Part shown: piece after piece, positions 9,868 to 22,063 of the stretch
How positions within the stretch are numbered: position 1 is the stretch's first letter
Layout: each line of letters starts with the position of its first letter
Source: Zasmidium citrigriseum
Taxonomy: Eukaryota > Ascomycota > Dothideomycetes > Mycosphaerellales > Mycosphaerellaceae
Length of the DNA stretch: 64,000 bases
Direction: 5' to 3'
NCBI GenBank assembly: GCA_002786025.1
Contig: NHNW01000015.1
Span: 310,001 to 374,000, forward strand
Program-made: the position numbers and the translations under genes
The notes under the pieces: generated by a model
What the model was told of the DNA's origin: nothing
Seen by the model: only the letters and a program-made list of their open reading frames with translations
Database searches by the model: none

Positions 9868-12611
9868 CTACAGATTATTGTCCTTCTTGAACTTATCCCA
9901 CGCTTCATTCAGCGTACTGAAGACCGCCGCGCTCACCATCTGCTGCTCCGTCGTGGCATCTTGAGGAATCTGCGAATTATTAGTCTCGGCTCTTTCTACT
10001 TCCATCTTACAAGACTCACCTTGTCAGGATGCACCTTGGCAATAGCCTTCATGTAAATGATCTTGACCTTATTCGCCATCACAAGATCACTCATGCCGAC
10101 CTTCTTCCAGCCAGCGCCTTCCCAGAGGACATTATCAAGACTCTGCAACAGAGCGCGAAGGTTGTCCGTCTTGCCTCCTCGCCAAGCGGCAAGACGAGCA
10201 TCGACTTGATCCGCCAGCGCAAACTTCTCATCATCGGCCTTCTCAGCCGCCGCATTAGCAGCACGAAGCTTCTTGACAGCCTCGCCAGAAGAGGCACTGG
10301 TAAGAGTAGGGCGCTGATTGCTGTTGCCAAGATTCTTTGCCGGCGGTGCTCGAGTCGGTGCAGAGGCGGGCTTCTTCGCAGGAGCAGCTTTGGCTACAGG
10401 CTTGGGAGCAGCGGCTTTCTCGCATCGATCACGTCCTCGCAGACTCACTGCACCTCCCACGCCAGCCGACACTGCTGTGCGCCACGCATTCGCTGCGTCC
10501 GTCCACTTCTCCATGTGCTCGAGAGCCTCTGCTTTCCGCATTAAAGCCTTGCCATAGAACTCTCGCATGTCTTTGCTCCCCTCACCGCCGCCTAAGTCTA
10601 TGCTTTCGTTAACGCCCTGACTTTCGCCGATGATAGAGAGTGCTTGGTCGGCGTCTGACACTGCCGACTTGGCATCACCAGTCTTGATGCCAGTCAGGGC
10701 GCGGTTTGTGTAGACAATGATAGCAACGGGATGCGTCGACGGTAAGGAAGAGAGCGCAGCAGAGTAAGATTCATGTGCTGAAGCATAGTCTCCGCGCTTG
10801 AAAGCTTCACCGCCAGCTTTACGGTGATTGGCAGAGGTCGAGAGGGCAGCCGGAGATACGTTTGGAATGTTTCGAGGAGGTGCTTTAGGCCGAGCAGGAA
10901 CAGGTGACGGTCGATATGCAGTAGTTGGTTGGGGAGAACGGGAGGGTGCTGCGGCTGGCTTGGGAGGAGCAGAGCTGAACAGGTCCACTTCAGGCTTGGG
11001 CGTGGCCTTCTTCCTTCGAGCAGGGCTAACGTAGGCCTGGGCGCTTTGATCCTCAATCTCCTGCCGACTGAGCTTAGTTGCCGGGCGTTTGTCCTGGAAT
11101 GAAGACGGTTGTTGCATGAACTTGGGCTGGGCAGCGGGTCGATGAGGCAATGGTTCAACAGGTGCACGATCCCTCGCGGATGGTGCAGTTGGTCTCTCAG
11201 CGGCTGCTGGCCTTGATGGCTTCTGAGGTCGTTCTCGCGGCGCATCAAGCATGGCGGCTTCGTTGGTAACATCGACGTCTTGTCGGGCTGGTGCTCGCGG
11301 TCTGTCGTCCTGTCGCCTCTGGCTGTTCGACCTACTGCTGCTACTCTCAGCCCCGGCATCCTGCATCCATTTCGGCTGGCTCGGATCTCGCTCCTGCTGG
11401 AATTCGGCCATCGTCTTCGCCATTTGTTTCTGGCTGGCTTTCCACAGAGAAGTAGCTCCTTTCAAAAACTTGGTACCATACTCCTGAGCCATCTGAGCGG
11501 CGTCCTTGTCGCCTCCAGCAGGTGATTGACTGTCTGTCCTTCGCGGCGCTGAGCTTGAACGACCTTCTTGGCGCATCCAAGCAGGCATACTGTCCTGTTC
11601 TCGCGGTCGACGCTGCGGGCTTCGACTTTGGCTAATTGGACTTCGACGTCGTTCTGTAGATTCTCCCTTGGCTTTCTGCTTTGATTCCTCGTGTGCCTGC
11701 TGCAAGAGCCAGCCCACTGCCCTTTGCACGTCACCACCAGATTCTACCAACGCGATCTTCGCATTGTCCATTGGGAATCCCATATCCATAAGTTCTGCCA
11801 GAGCGCGGTCGCTGGGAGCATCAGCATCTGAGGGCTCTCCTCCACCAGGCACGAAGTCAGTCTCGGGCCCCGGTGAGGGTGTAGGTCTCTTCGGAGGTGG
11901 TCTTTCAGAAACAGGCTTTCCAAGATCTCCCAATATATCATCCTCGTCATTCGTCTGAGCAGACGGCCGTGCAACATGTCCATTACTCTGCTTCGGCAAA
12001 GATCCCAATCCAAAAGGATCATCATCGTCCTCACCAAATTCGTTTGTCCCATTGTTCACAGGCGTAGGAGCTTGCTGCGGAGCAGGCGTACTCTTCCCAC
12101 TGATCGCGCCAGAAGCCGGCGGAGGGAAATGACTAGCCCTATCCACAGGCGCAGTCCTATTAAACGCAGCCAAGATATCATCCTCATCATCCCCAGCTGC
12201 TCCTTGCGAGATAGCGGGCGAGGGGCCTCTCACTTCCGGTGTCCCTCTCCCGCTGCCCAGAGTATCCCACATAGCCGCTTGTCGCTCCTGCTGCCTCCTC
12301 TTCTCCTCCAGCAACTGCTTCTGCCGTTCCTGGATCGAGACATTGTTCGACGCCGCCTTTTGAGACTTCAACGAGAGGAGGTTCCCAAACTGATCGCCAG
12401 AGCCCGCTGCAGGCTTCGGGGCGCCATTGAGAGTGCTGGAGGGTCGGCTGATGTTCTGAGGTGAAGCTGTGCCGGATTGCGGAAGCGAAGGACTGGCTCG
12501 AAAGCTGTTGTAAGTCGATGCAAAGGGAGTCGGGTTCAAGGGAGGGTTGTTGTTGGAAGAGGAAGCCGGCTTGGATGGCTTTTGCCAGTCCTCTCCCAGT
12601 AGGTCGTCCAT
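9868..12611 (-). CDS. SWA2: Auxilin-like clathrin-uncoating co-chaperone (Swa2 type): UBA, TPR, J domain
   Basis: Two exons, 10020-12611 and 9868-9969, joined across a 50-bp intron (GTGAGT, CTAAT branch, CGCAG). The product is 897 aa starting MDDLLGEDW. A disordered N-terminal region rich in Ser, Pro and Gln is followed by a UBA domain at about residues 270-312 (ALAELMDMGFPMDNAKIAL), another disordered stretch, TPR-like helices at about 590-720, and a C-terminal J domain with the HPDK tetrad immediately before the intron; the last exon supplies its final helix (LNEAWDKFKKDNNL). This is the domain order of yeast Swa2/auxilin, which recruits Hsp70 to strip clathrin from coated vesicles. The J domain is read correctly only when the intron is removed. 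Start chosen as the first ATG of the open frame. Confidence 0.9.
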
Positions 12612-12978
12612 TTTCGGTATCCAGTATTGTGAAGTGCTCAAGCATGCGTCATTGGCGAAGTTTGTACATTGCAATTAGTTTGTAGAACGGGAGCGCGTGG
12701 CGGTTGAAGAGTTGACGTTGCAGTTGGGCCATCTTGGCATCACGTGAAGCTGGACAACCTCGTGAAGAAAGTATCGAAGTATACCATGTTTCGTAACAAA
12801 TCTACTCGATGCTCACCATACTGAAGTATGAAGCTTGTCTGACAATCAGTAATACAGTCTGCTCTAATCATCGCATCGCATACACGTGCTACTGAGGAAA
12901 GTACCCTGTACAGCAAAGGCGACGCCGGGTCTCAAAAAGGTATCAAAGTCACATGGCAGCCCACAAAAGAAGAAGCTC
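12612..12978. other. Intergenic
   Basis: 367 bp between the SWA2-like start and the LSC1 stop, both on the minus strand. It should contain the SWA2-like promoter; no distinct motif is seen. Confidence 0.5.
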
Positions 12979-14262
12979 TTATAGCAGATCCCTCTGGATG
13001 AACTGGTCTCGCAGCGTCTTGCCCAAGCTTGCCGGGCTCTTCTCCACAACCACGCCGGCGCCCTCCAACGCCGAGATCTTGCTCTCCGCACCACCCTTTC
13101 CACCGCTCACAATGGCACCAGCATGTCCCATTCTCCGGCCTGGAGGCGCCGAGATACCAGCAATAAAGCTGACAACTGGCTTGCCCTTGCCATCCTTGCC
13201 GCCGGTGTTGTACTCTTTCAGGAAGTCTGCCGCATCCTCTTCCGCAGAGCCACCGATCTCGCCAATCATGATGATGCCGTCGGTGTCCTCATCGGCAAGG
13301 AAAACGCGGAGACAGTCGATAAAGTTGGTGCCGGAGAAGGGATCACCACCGATACCAATGACAAGCGATTGGCCAAGGCCGGCTTGTGTGGTCTGGTTGA
13401 CGGCCTCGTAGGTGAGAGTACCGGAGCGAGAGACGATGCCAATGCGACCGCGCTTGTGGATGAATCCAGGCATGATACCCATCTTGCATTGGCCCTAGAA
13501 CAACAAATCTTGTTAGTCGGGAACTCTCCGCGGGTAGATTCGTATTGTAGAACAGCTGTTGCAAAGGATACAAGATCTTTCAGAGAGTGTATGCATAATC
13601 AATCCCGTCAAATAGACAGGTCAGACTCTTCCTATCATGTTTATAAAATCACATCGTCTCATCATGGTAGCAATTAAAGCCGAAAAAGCAAAAGTTTGGA
13701 GGTGTAGATAGGAGATGGTTCAACTCACCGGAGCAATGATACCAGGGCAGTTGGGTCCAACTAGTCTCGTCTTGTCCTGTGTCTTGAGCATATCCGTGAT
13801 CCGAACCATGTCGTGCTGTGGGATGCCCTCCGTGATGCAGACAGCCAAGGGGATCTCAGCCTTCAAAGCCTCCTCAATACCGGCAGCAGCCAACGGCGGT
13901 GGGACGAAGAGTACACTCGCGTCGGCACCAGTTGCTTTCCTGCCCTCTTCGACATTGGCAAAGACGGGCTTGCCCAGGTGTTCGCTACCGGCCTTCTTGG
14001 GGTTGGTTCCACCGACGACGTTGGTGCCGTAGTCGATGGCCTGCTGGGCGTGGAAAGTACCCTGCTTGCCGGTGAAGCCCTGGAACAGAACCTTTGTGTC
14101 TTTGGTGATGCGGAGGTTCAGGCCGGTCTTTGCGTAGCCGGAGGGCTGGCCTGGCGCTTCGCTGGCAGATATGGTGGCATAGCTCGCAGGAGTCGCGGAG
14201 CGGGTGAGCGAGGGCTGGGCAGACCGCAGGGCGCGGGTCAGCGGTTGGCGGAGAGACTGCAT
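12979..14262 (-). CDS. LSC1: Succinyl-CoA ligase, alpha subunit, mitochondrial
   Basis: Exons 13729-14262 and 12979-13494, with an unusually long 234-bp intron. The product is 349 aa. The N-terminus ([21 protein letters not shown]) is Arg/Ser-rich without acidic residues, a typical mitochondrial presequence. It is followed by the CoA-binding Rossmann domain ([17 protein letters not shown]), the VGPNCPG segment that ends exon 1, and the ligase domain. The phosphorylated active-site His is in [16 protein letters not shown] near the C-terminus. The enzyme makes succinate and a nucleoside triphosphate from succinyl-CoA in the TCA cycle together with the beta subunit. It starts 255 bp from ELP3, head-to-head. 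Confidence 0.95.
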
Positions 14263-14517
14263 CGTGGCCGCCGCACCTGACAACGCGCAGACAATGGAGG
14301 AGTGGAGGGAGGGAGCGGTGTTGATAGCTGCTGTTACGGGCTCTGCCAAAACCAAAAGCTCAAGCAAGCTCTCCTCGGGCTCAAGAATTGCTTCCGGCCC
14401 AGCCCGAATTTGGAGGCGCTAGTGCAACGTCACCTGCGGTCCAATCAATTTCAATCAAAGTCATCGACAACGACCACCATCAACTCTTCACTTCGTCTCT
14501 CTCCCATTGTCGACACG
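14263..14517. promoter_or_regulatory. Bidirectional promoter between LSC1 and ELP3
   Basis: Only 255 bp separate the two start codons, so both 5' UTRs and both promoters must fit here. No distinct TATA box is seen. Confidence 0.5.
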
Positions 14518-16266
14518 ATGGCGACCATGACGGAGACGCAGACCGAGACGGTCAAGAGGAAGCGCCTCGGCGCCGCCAAAACTGCCAAACTTGCGCCGGA
14601 GAACGAGCGATACATTCGAGCATGCGCCGACATAGCGAACCACCTCGTCGAAGACTACGAAAAATCGCAGCAGCCCGGTGCAGTCAGGAAGGACATCAAT
14701 CTCAACTCTCTGCGAAGCCAATTTGCCAAGAAGCACTTTCTCTCGCGGCAACCACCTCTCACAGACATCATCGCGGCCGTACCTGAGCAATACAAAAAGT
14801 ACATTCTGCCAAAATTGATAGCCAAGCCAATTCGAAGCGCGAGTGGTATTGCTGTGGTCGCGGTCATGTGCAAGCCACATCGATGTCCTCATATTGCATA
14901 TACGGGAAATATCTGCGTATACTGTCCTGGAGGACCAGATTCGGACTTTGAGTACAGCACACAGTCATACACAGGATATGAGCCAACAAGCATGCGGGCA
15001 ATCAGGGCAAGATACGATCCTTTTGAGCAGGCTCGCGGGCGAGTTGATCAGATACGGAATCTAGGTCACAGCGTTGACAAGGTCGAGTACATCATCATGG
15101 GCGGGACATTCATGAGCTTGAGCCCCAAGTATCGGGAGGAGTTCATTTCGCAACTTCACAACGCCCTGTCAGGCTACCAGACGAACAATGTCGACGAAGC
15201 TGTGACTGCAGGGGAACAAAGTACCACGAAATGCATTGGTATTACGATCGAGACTCGTCCCGATTATTGTCTTCCACCTCATTTATCCGACATGCTGCGG
15301 TATGGATGCACCAGACTGGAGGTCGGCGTGCAAAGTTTGTACGAAGACGTAGCACGAGACACGAATCGAGGCCACACGGTAAAAGCAGTCTGCGAGACTT
15401 TCTGCCAAGCCAAGGACGCTGGCTTCAAGGTGGTCTCGCACATGATGCCCGATCTTCCTAATGTCGGCCTTGAACGAGATCTCTTCCAATTTCAAGAATA
15501 CTTTTCAAACCCTGCTTTCCGCACAGATGGCTTGAAGATCTATCCTACGCTGGTCATTCGTGGAACCGGACTCTACGAGCTCTGGCGGACAGGCCGGTAC
15601 AAGAACTACACCCCGAACGTTCTCATCGACATCGTTGCTCGCATTCTCGCTCTGATCCCGCCATGGACCCGCATCTATCGTGTCCAGCGAGACATTCCCA
15701 TGCCGCTCGTCACCTCAGGTGTGGAGAATGGCAACCTTCGCGAACTCGCATTGGCGCGAATGAAGGACTTCGGCACTACCTGTCGAGATGTACGCACAAG
15801 AGAAGTCGGCATCAACGAGGTCAAGCACAAGCTACGACCAAACCAAGTCGAGCTTGTGCGGAGAGACTACACAGCCAACGGTGGCTGGGAGACTTTCTTG
15901 GCGTACGAGGACCCCAAGCAAGACATCCTGATTGCCCTGCTTCGATTGCGGAAGTGCTCCGAGAAGTACACATACCGCGAGGAGCTTGTGTCGCAACCAA
16001 GCAGTCTGGTCCGAGAGTTGCACGTCTATGGCTCTGCGGTCCCGATCCATGAGCGAGTCAAGGGCAAGAGTCAGCATCAAGGCTACGGTACCCTCCTCAT
16101 GGAGGAGGCCGAGAGAATTGCAAGAAACGAGCATGGCTCCAAGAAGATCTCTGTCATTTCCGGCGTCGGCGTGAGAGGTTACTACAAGAGGTTGGGATAC
16201 TGGCTTGATGGCCCTTACATGAGCAAGTGGCTAGAATCGGAAGACAGTGACAGCGATGCCGATTGA
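14518..16266 (+). CDS. ELP3: Elongator complex catalytic subunit Elp3 (radical SAM / acetyltransferase)
   Basis: Single exon of 582 aa, start [16 protein letters not shown]; the frame is open upstream but lacks an ATG. A radical-SAM-type domain carries the iron-sulfur ligands in the pattern C-x9-C-x2-C (about Cys123, Cys133, Cys136, in [17 protein letters not shown]), followed by the [15 protein letters not shown] segment typical of Elp3. The C-terminal GNAT domain has the acetyl-CoA-binding [13 protein letters not shown] and the [17 protein letters not shown] end. Elp3 starts formation of 5-carboxymethyl side chains on wobble uridine in tRNA, acting in the Elongator complex in the cytoplasm. 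Length and motifs match intact fungal Elp3. Confidence 0.97.
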   Translation: MATMTETQTETVKRKRLGAAKTAKLAPENERYIRACADIANHLVEDYEKSQQPGAVRKDINLNSLRSQFAKKHFLSRQPPLTDIIAAVPEQYKKYILPKLIAKPIRSASGIAVVAVMCKPHRCPHIAYTGNICVYCPGGPDSDFEYSTQSYTGYEPTSMRAIRARYDPFEQARGRVDQIRNLGHSVDKVEYIIMGGTFMSLSPKYREEFISQLHNALSGYQTNNVDEAVTAGEQSTTKCIGITIETRPDYCLPPHLSDMLRYGCTRLEVGVQSLYEDVARDTNRGHTVKAVCETFCQAKDAGFKVVSHMMPDLPNVGLERDLFQFQEYFSNPAFRTDGLKIYPTLVIRGTGLYELWRTGRYKNYTPNVLIDIVARILALIPPWTRIYRVQRDIPMPLVTSGVENGNLRELALARMKDFGTTCRDVRTREVGINEVKHKLRPNQVELVRRDYTANGGWETFLAYEDPKQDILIALLRLRKCSEKYTYREELVSQPSSLVRELHVYGSAVPIHERVKGKSQHQGYGTLLMEEAERIARNEHGSKKISVISGVGVRGYYKRLGYWLDGPYMSKWLESEDSDSDAD

Positions 16267-16776
16267 ATATCCCGGCATTCCTCTCGGACTCGAAACTTGA
16301 AACAGAATGACGGAAACAAGAGCGAAAGCCTTTTGCATACAGCGGAACATGTCCTTCCATCAACGGCGGATGGCATTTCGACTACAGACCCCAAAAGGCA
16401 GGCGTCGCGCCGGACGGTGAAGGATCAAAGGACCAGACACCAATGAGTAAGCGCTCCAACTCCTCCGCACGACAGAGGATGTGCAGATGCGGGAGTTCAC
16501 AGACGAGCAACGGCTGGTCACATTGATTTCGGGCCCGAATCCCCACCTAGCGTCCTTTCCTGACTACAACACAAAGTACCGTGTGCAGTGTCTGTACGAG
16601 TGAGGACTTCGACGCCGCTGATGACTAGTCCAATAGACTGCGATTCGGGGTCATGAGGCGAGAACAGAGCAGGCTTGAATGAAAATATAAAGCAGCAGCC
16701 ACTGCAAGAAGTCCTGCACAAATCCAAACAAGTTTCATTTCGCACAGCAACCACGAAGACTCCAAAATCAACCATC
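16267..16776. other. Intergenic: ELP3 3' UTR and dioxygenase promoter
   Basis: 510 bp between ELP3 and the VOC gene on the same strand. The palindrome at 16528-16539 is the only signal recognised. Confidence 0.5.
16528..16539. promoter_or_regulatory. Palindromic candidate operator TTCGGGCCCGAA (site 3)
   Basis: Perfect palindrome located 237 bp upstream of the VOC gene ATG. It shares the 15-bp context GATTTCGGGCCCGAA with site 1 at 6567-6581. Confidence 0.5.
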
Positions 16777-17364
16777 ATGAGCAAGCCAACTTTCGACAAC
16801 CCCGGCAAAGCCGTCATGTCGCCCTACAAACTCGCCCACGTCGTGCTCCGCACCAACAACTTCGACAACATGCGCGCCTTCTACAAGACCTTCCTCGGCG
16901 GACATGCTGCCTTCGAAAACGACATGCTCTCCTTCCAAACCTACGACGACGAAGACCACCGCATCGGCATCATAAACATGTCACACATCGGCGCCAAAAA
17001 CCCCCTCACCTCCGGCATGGAGCACATCTCCTTCTGCTACGAAACCCTGCACGACCTCGCGCTCTCCTACCTCCAGCGCAGAGAAAACAACATCCTCCCC
17101 TTCTGGTGCGTCAACCACGGCCCGTCTACCAGTGCGTATTATAAAGATCCTGATGGGAATATTTTGGAGACGGAGGTGCAGAATTTCGATACGGCGGAGG
17201 AGAATGTTGCGTTTATGCGGAGTGAGGCTTATAGGATTAATCCTATGGGTGTGGATTTTGAGATGGGGGATTTGATTCGGAGGTTGGAGAGCGGGGAGGA
17301 TGAGAGGGAGATTAAGAAGAGGCCGGAGAGTGGGCCGAGGGGGGTTGATTCTGTGCCGCAGTAG
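16777..17364 (+). CDS. VOC superfamily protein, extradiol-dioxygenase-like
   Basis: Single exon of 195 aa, start MSKPTFDNPGKAVM. The protein has the paired beta-alpha-beta-beta-beta modules of the vicinal oxygen chelate fold. Putative metal ligands are the His of KLAHVVLRTNN (about residue 22), the His of GMEHISFCYE and the Glu of GNILETEVQNF, the His-His-Glu facial triad of extradiol dioxygenases. The sequence around YYKDPDGNILE is characteristic. Fungal members of this small group are often called glyoxalase or 2,3-dihydroxybiphenyl-dioxygenase-like and sit in gene clusters for aromatic degradation. Its promoter has the same palindrome as the monooxygenase and FAH genes 7-10 kb away, so I infer a common pathway. 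Codon usage becomes markedly less C-ending after about position 17150, which is odd but not a frame break. Confidence 0.85.
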   Translation: MSKPTFDNPGKAVMSPYKLAHVVLRTNNFDNMRAFYKTFLGGHAAFENDMLSFQTYDDEDHRIGIINMSHIGAKNPLTSGMEHISFCYETLHDLALSYLQRRENNILPFWCVNHGPSTSAYYKDPDGNILETEVQNFDTAEENVAFMRSEAYRINPMGVDFEMGDLIRRLESGEDEREIKKRPESGPRGVDSVPQ

Positions 17365-17813
17365 AGGGGAGGTGTTCGTAGGATAGGGTCGTGTATAGAG
17401 TGCTCTTAGTATGCAGGGAACCTTTGCTTTGACTTTTCTCCCTTTCTTGGAAGCATTGCCGCGTGTTTTCCCTGATGAACTTTGGACGACTTGATCATCA
17501 GTTTCTCAAGGCTGATCTGGGTGTCGAGGCCATCAGTGGGTATGATATTGAAACGTTTTGGAGCATGATGGCTGAGAATGTTGCGCTGGACGTGAAGCAG
17601 TATCTGAAGAAGTGCAATATTTATTACATACTCTTGAAGATCCAGCCAGACCGAACAAGCTTGAAATTATCTCTCAATTGACGCCTCAGGCACTTTCACT
17701 TGTTTCGCCTTGGCATTTTTGCAGACATCAGCTAGCGTGCGTTTCTCGTGAGCCAATCAAAAACTTGCTTTTGCTTTGAAGTCGCTCAATACGCCATGCT
17801 TCTGTCTATGATT
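17365..17813. other. Intergenic between convergent genes
   Basis: 449 bp between the VOC gene and the MFS transporter stop codons. A 72-codon frame at 17463 has no recognisable features. Confidence 0.5.
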
Positions 17814-19531
17814 TTATGCTTCTGCCTCTCGCCTCTGTTCCTTTTCCTGTCGCTTATTACTATTGTGCTCATCCAAATAACTCTTTCCCAAAAACACCGT
17901 CGCTAAAAACATCCCCAACCCAGCCAACCCAATGCCCATGTACATCGCGCTCCGATACCCATGCAGCGTGTCTCCAAAAGTCTTCCCTCCGTTATTGACG
18001 TGTACTTCAATTGTGCCTGCGAAGCCCAGTCCCAGACTGATGCTGTAGTTGACGATTGTGTTCACCAGACTTGCCGCAACGCCCTGATGTTCTTTCTTCA
18101 CCGAGTCGGAGATTACAATTGTCGCTGATGGGAAAGACATATCCATTCCAAAAGGTGCCATGAGCGTGCAGACGAAGATCTGCGCCCAGTAGATCTGGAA
18201 TGGGGGGAGTGTGGCGACGAGGATGGAGGCTGTGAGGAAGGCTGCCATGGCGAAGATCATGACCCAGGCGGGTTTTAACTTGTGCAGGAGGAGGCCTGTG
18301 GACACTGCCGCGACGATTCCGGAGAGTGTTAGGGGCGAGAGGTACGCGGATGCGAGTAAAGGGGACGAGCCGCGGAGTTCTTCGAGGATCTGCCAGAAGT
18401 AGTAGACCCAGATTCCGAAGTTGCCCCAGCCGCAGGCTATGCAGCCTAGGACGAAGGCGTTGGAGGAGGTGAAGACGTCCCATGGCAGGATCGGTTTCGG
18501 CGAGACTTTGAGTTCCAGGTAGAAGAATGCTGGGACCAGCAAGATGCCGAGGATCAGGGTTACGATTATGTAGGCGGAGGCCCAGCCGACTATGGGGGCC
18601 TGGTTCCAGGCGAAGTTGAAGAGAACTAGGGCGGTGATGCCGGTGAAGGCGCCGGGGATGTCCATTTCCCAGAGGGCGGAAGTCAAGGTGTGGCCTTTGA
18701 TGCCCGGCTTGAGGTCCTGTGGGTCGGGGATTGTGAGGAGAGAGATGACTGCGATGCCGATGAGGACGAGGGCGAAGGAGAAGAATGTCCCTGTGAAAGC
18801 TGCTGTCAGTTTCGAGCTTGGTCTCTAATGAGATAGTGTGTTGACTTACAAGGCCACCAAGCCAACGCAAAAACACCCGCCATCGCACTTCCCGCAATAC
18901 TCCCTCCAGGCGCACAAGCCCCAAAGATAGCGAACGCCATATTCTTCCTCGGACCAGGCTGATACAAACCCCCAAGCAGCGCCAACCCATTCGGCAACAC
19001 AATCGCCGGCCCAATCCCCTGAAACACCCTCGCAAACACAAACAACACATGATTCTCATAAGCCGCAAGTCCACAGACCATAGACCAAACCGCAAACCAA
19101 CAAAACCCAATAATAAACATCTTCTTCCAGCCGAAGAGATCTCCTAGCCGGCCTGTGAACAGGATGAAGGTCCCGACTGTGAGGCTGTAGCCTGCGATGA
19201 GCCAGGAAAGGGTTCCGGGGTTTGTGATTCCGAAGTTGTCGCCTATGATGTGTAGGATTGAGAGGGTTTGGCCCAGGCCGACTTGGGTTGTGAATTGGGC
19301 TAGGGAGATGAGGCCTACGACGAGGATTTCGCGGGGGAGGGAGACGCGTTTTTCGAGGGATATTGTCTTGGTCAGAGCTACTCGCTGCGCTTGTTGCACT
19401 TCTTCGTCGAGTTCGGGTTCCGGGGAGGAGGCTCGTGAGGGTGCATTTGGTGTTTCGATCTCTTCTTTGGAGTGGGCGGGTGTTGTGTCGAGGGGCGGTT
19501 GCCGTGGTTCTTGTTCTTTTTCGGGATCCAT
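17814..19531 (-). CDS. Major facilitator superfamily transporter (DHA2-like, probably 14 TM)
   Basis: Exons 18850-19531 and 17814-18802 with a 47-bp intron, 556 aa. A cytosolic N-terminal tail of about 65 residues rich in Glu and Pro is followed by many hydrophobic segments. The loop 2-3 signature appears as GRLGDLFGWKKMF, and motif C as the Gly/Pro-rich GIGPAIVLPNG. The arrangement is that of drug:H+ antiporter family 2 proteins (aminotriazole-resistance/Atr1-like), which export toxic compounds or transport small organic substrates at the plasma membrane. Frame and hydrophobicity are continuous across the splice (WWP to SAFTGTFF). It lies tail-to-tail with the VOC gene; a role in the same pathway is possible, but its promoter lacks the palindrome. 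Confidence 0.88.
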
Positions 19532-22063
19532 CTTGGGCGGGCTGATATTGTTACTCTAGGCGGTCGAAGCCTTGTAGCCTTGTGAGGTGTTCAATGTTGT
19601 TCCAGACCTGTGTGGGTAACTCGCGTGCAGGGATGTCGAAGAAAATTCCCAGTCCGCTTGTGGATGTCTTCAAGATCAAATCTTTCTATCGCGCGTCTTT
19701 TGACATCTCTCAAAATATGCTTGTATTCCTCCTGCGTTCATACGTCAATGTCGCCTCCTCAGGTTGGTTATTGATAGGGTCTGTAGTCGGTATTGAGGTG
19801 GACCGCGGCTTCCGCAATCGCTCCGGGAGATCCTCAAACGCAGAAACCACGACGCTGTAAAAGAGGCAGTAGACGGGCGAGAACGATGGATCAGTTAACC
19901 AAGTAAGAGTGTTTCCAACTTACGATAGCATACGAGTGCACGTTCGGTTTATCTGATTGATTCCAAAGCAATTAACAGCCATTTCTTCATGACGTTGAAA
20001 CTAAAGTTTTGCGGCTCGTTCGTCAATGGCGTGGCTAAAAGGGGTAACGCCGGCGAGCGGAATGACGACTTTGGTATGGCTCATCACGTGATGGAATTGG
20101 ACACTTGGGGTTCGTGGACATCTTCTTCTCCTCTCCATAATACTGGATTCTTCGAAGGGCCGCGCGGGACAAGCTGTCTTTGTGCAGGATGAGTGAGGTT
20201 CGATGACAGACCTTCCACGGAGGCAGTTCCGCGATCCGCAATTGCCGGACCGGTCGAGTCGGAGAACGGTCGCTCGACCTCACCTCCTCCCACTTTCACA
20301 TGATCGCACCGCCCTCTACCCACCTCGTAGCACGGAATTACGATTGTCGTCTGCTGATTCAATCCTAGCGACGGACCAGACCGGCTTCATACTCTCCGCC
20401 TGGCCGGGGAGTACAGCGCTGTCCAAGATTCGCAGCCAGAACACGTCCAACGCAGTCCTGCAGGAACGCACGAAGCAGCGGCACCCCGATCCAGAGTCTT
20501 GCTCGCCTCTTGTTGCCGGCAAACACGAACAAGCGGAACTACTGTTCTCGAAATATCTTGGCCAACAGCATGAGCTACTTCTGGAGCTCTCCTCTCGTGG
20601 CGCCACATCCAATCAGCTGGCTATGCAGCCCATTTTACATTCTGCTATGCATTTTGCATGAACACTCATCCTTCAAGCTTACTTTACGCTCTTCACTAAT
20701 GCGGACATTAGAGACTTGGCTGTCTGGTTCAGCAAGTGCAGACTGTCCACGTGCTGAGTTTGCATCTCAGTATATCTTAGCCTCATCGACCGCGCGCATG
20801 AACATCGTGTTTCCAAGGAGACTGCCCAAGAAGCCCAAGACATTTCTGTTCAAGAGTCTTCCTCGATTCGAAGGCCCGATGCCACATTCAACCCGGTATG
20901 CAGCGATAGTGGCCGATACAAGTTGTGCCAAGACTCAAGCCCAAGTCGCCGCTATACGACGACAGGTCAGATGCGCCTTCCAGAACGGTACACACGACCG
21001 AGCCCGCGTATGCTGGATGGATGAATGGTTCATGCAGTAGCTGTTCCCAACCTAACTAAACCTCTGGGCAAATCTCAAGCACGTGGAAGATGTGAGACAC
21101 TGTAGCCAGGCCCGTTCCGCAAAGATCGTCGAGGCTTCGTTGAAGCCAAGATCGACTTCACCTTGGGTAAGACCACATATTCATATTGTATTGGAGCCCC
21201 CTGGATACTCTCGAAGTATCAATCGCAAGTCCTAGAAGCACGTTGATGGAGACTTCCGGGAGACACCTTGGCCAGTGTGCCATTGATACGCCACTTGAGG
21301 GCATTAGAGGCTGACATCGAAGTTTCTGCAAGCCTTCATCCATTTCACGGAACCTCCCAGGAACTTCAACACCGATTTGACGGCAACTTTTGCGACTTAC
21401 GGAACGATTCTCTCAACAGGCTTGAAGATTTTCCTTTGGCATGCCGTTGCATGCCAACAGTTTCCATCTTGGTCAGCTCGGATCCAGGCCTCAGACTAGT
21501 TTCGCTATCGACGCCCTCTCTACGAACGATAGTATATCTCGCAGCCACCGCTTTAATTTAACCTATCAGGCACTTGTCCGTGCGCTCTGAAACTGAAACG
21601 TCCTCCGAGTGACCTGGCAGACTCTTGGGGAAAATGATCTCACGCGGCCCGTTGTCTCGGAAGTGGCACTTCATCCTGCGGTCCTCCGGTCCCGTCAGCT
21701 CAAGCACATGTATCACTGACTGCATACAGCCCGGGCTTGGACACGGCTGTGGTTTGATCGGCTCTCTTTCTAGTGGAATCGCCAAGGACATTGTCTTCGA
21801 CTTGCAAACCTTCAACACGAAATGGACGCAACAGTTACCTCGCCAAACATTCGCAGCTGACATTGGCACTTTAGCGCTCAAGATGCTGCAGTCGATCGTG
21901 ATGTCTGTCAAATCTCGAGTCTCCATAAGTCTTGGAAGAAGGGATATAAGACGAGCATACTGATCATCCACTTCGAACCAAGTCCATCGACAAGATTGAC
22001 CGCAAAAACTCCATAACATTAAATTGTTAAATCACCTTCGCTCACTGCTCAGGATTATCAATC
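19532..22063. other. Long intergenic region without convincing gene
   Basis: About 2.5 kb. The longest frame (20510-21040 plus, about 176 codons) has irregular composition, no domain and no intron signals, and overlaps equally long frames on the other strand; I do not accept it. No repeat or RNA gene was recognised. The last few hundred bases should contain the hydrophobin promoter. Confidence 0.4.

Noticed and set aside
18007..19110. 367-codon minus-strand frame rich in Arg, Leu, Pro and His
   Set aside because: Shadow frame of the MFS transporter; the repetitive Arg/Pro/His composition is typical of a shifted reading of GC-rich coding sequence.
20510..21040. 176-codon plus-strand frame in the region after the MFS gene
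   Set aside because: Irregular composition and no family resemblance. Alternative frames on both strands overlap it, and no introns extend it.
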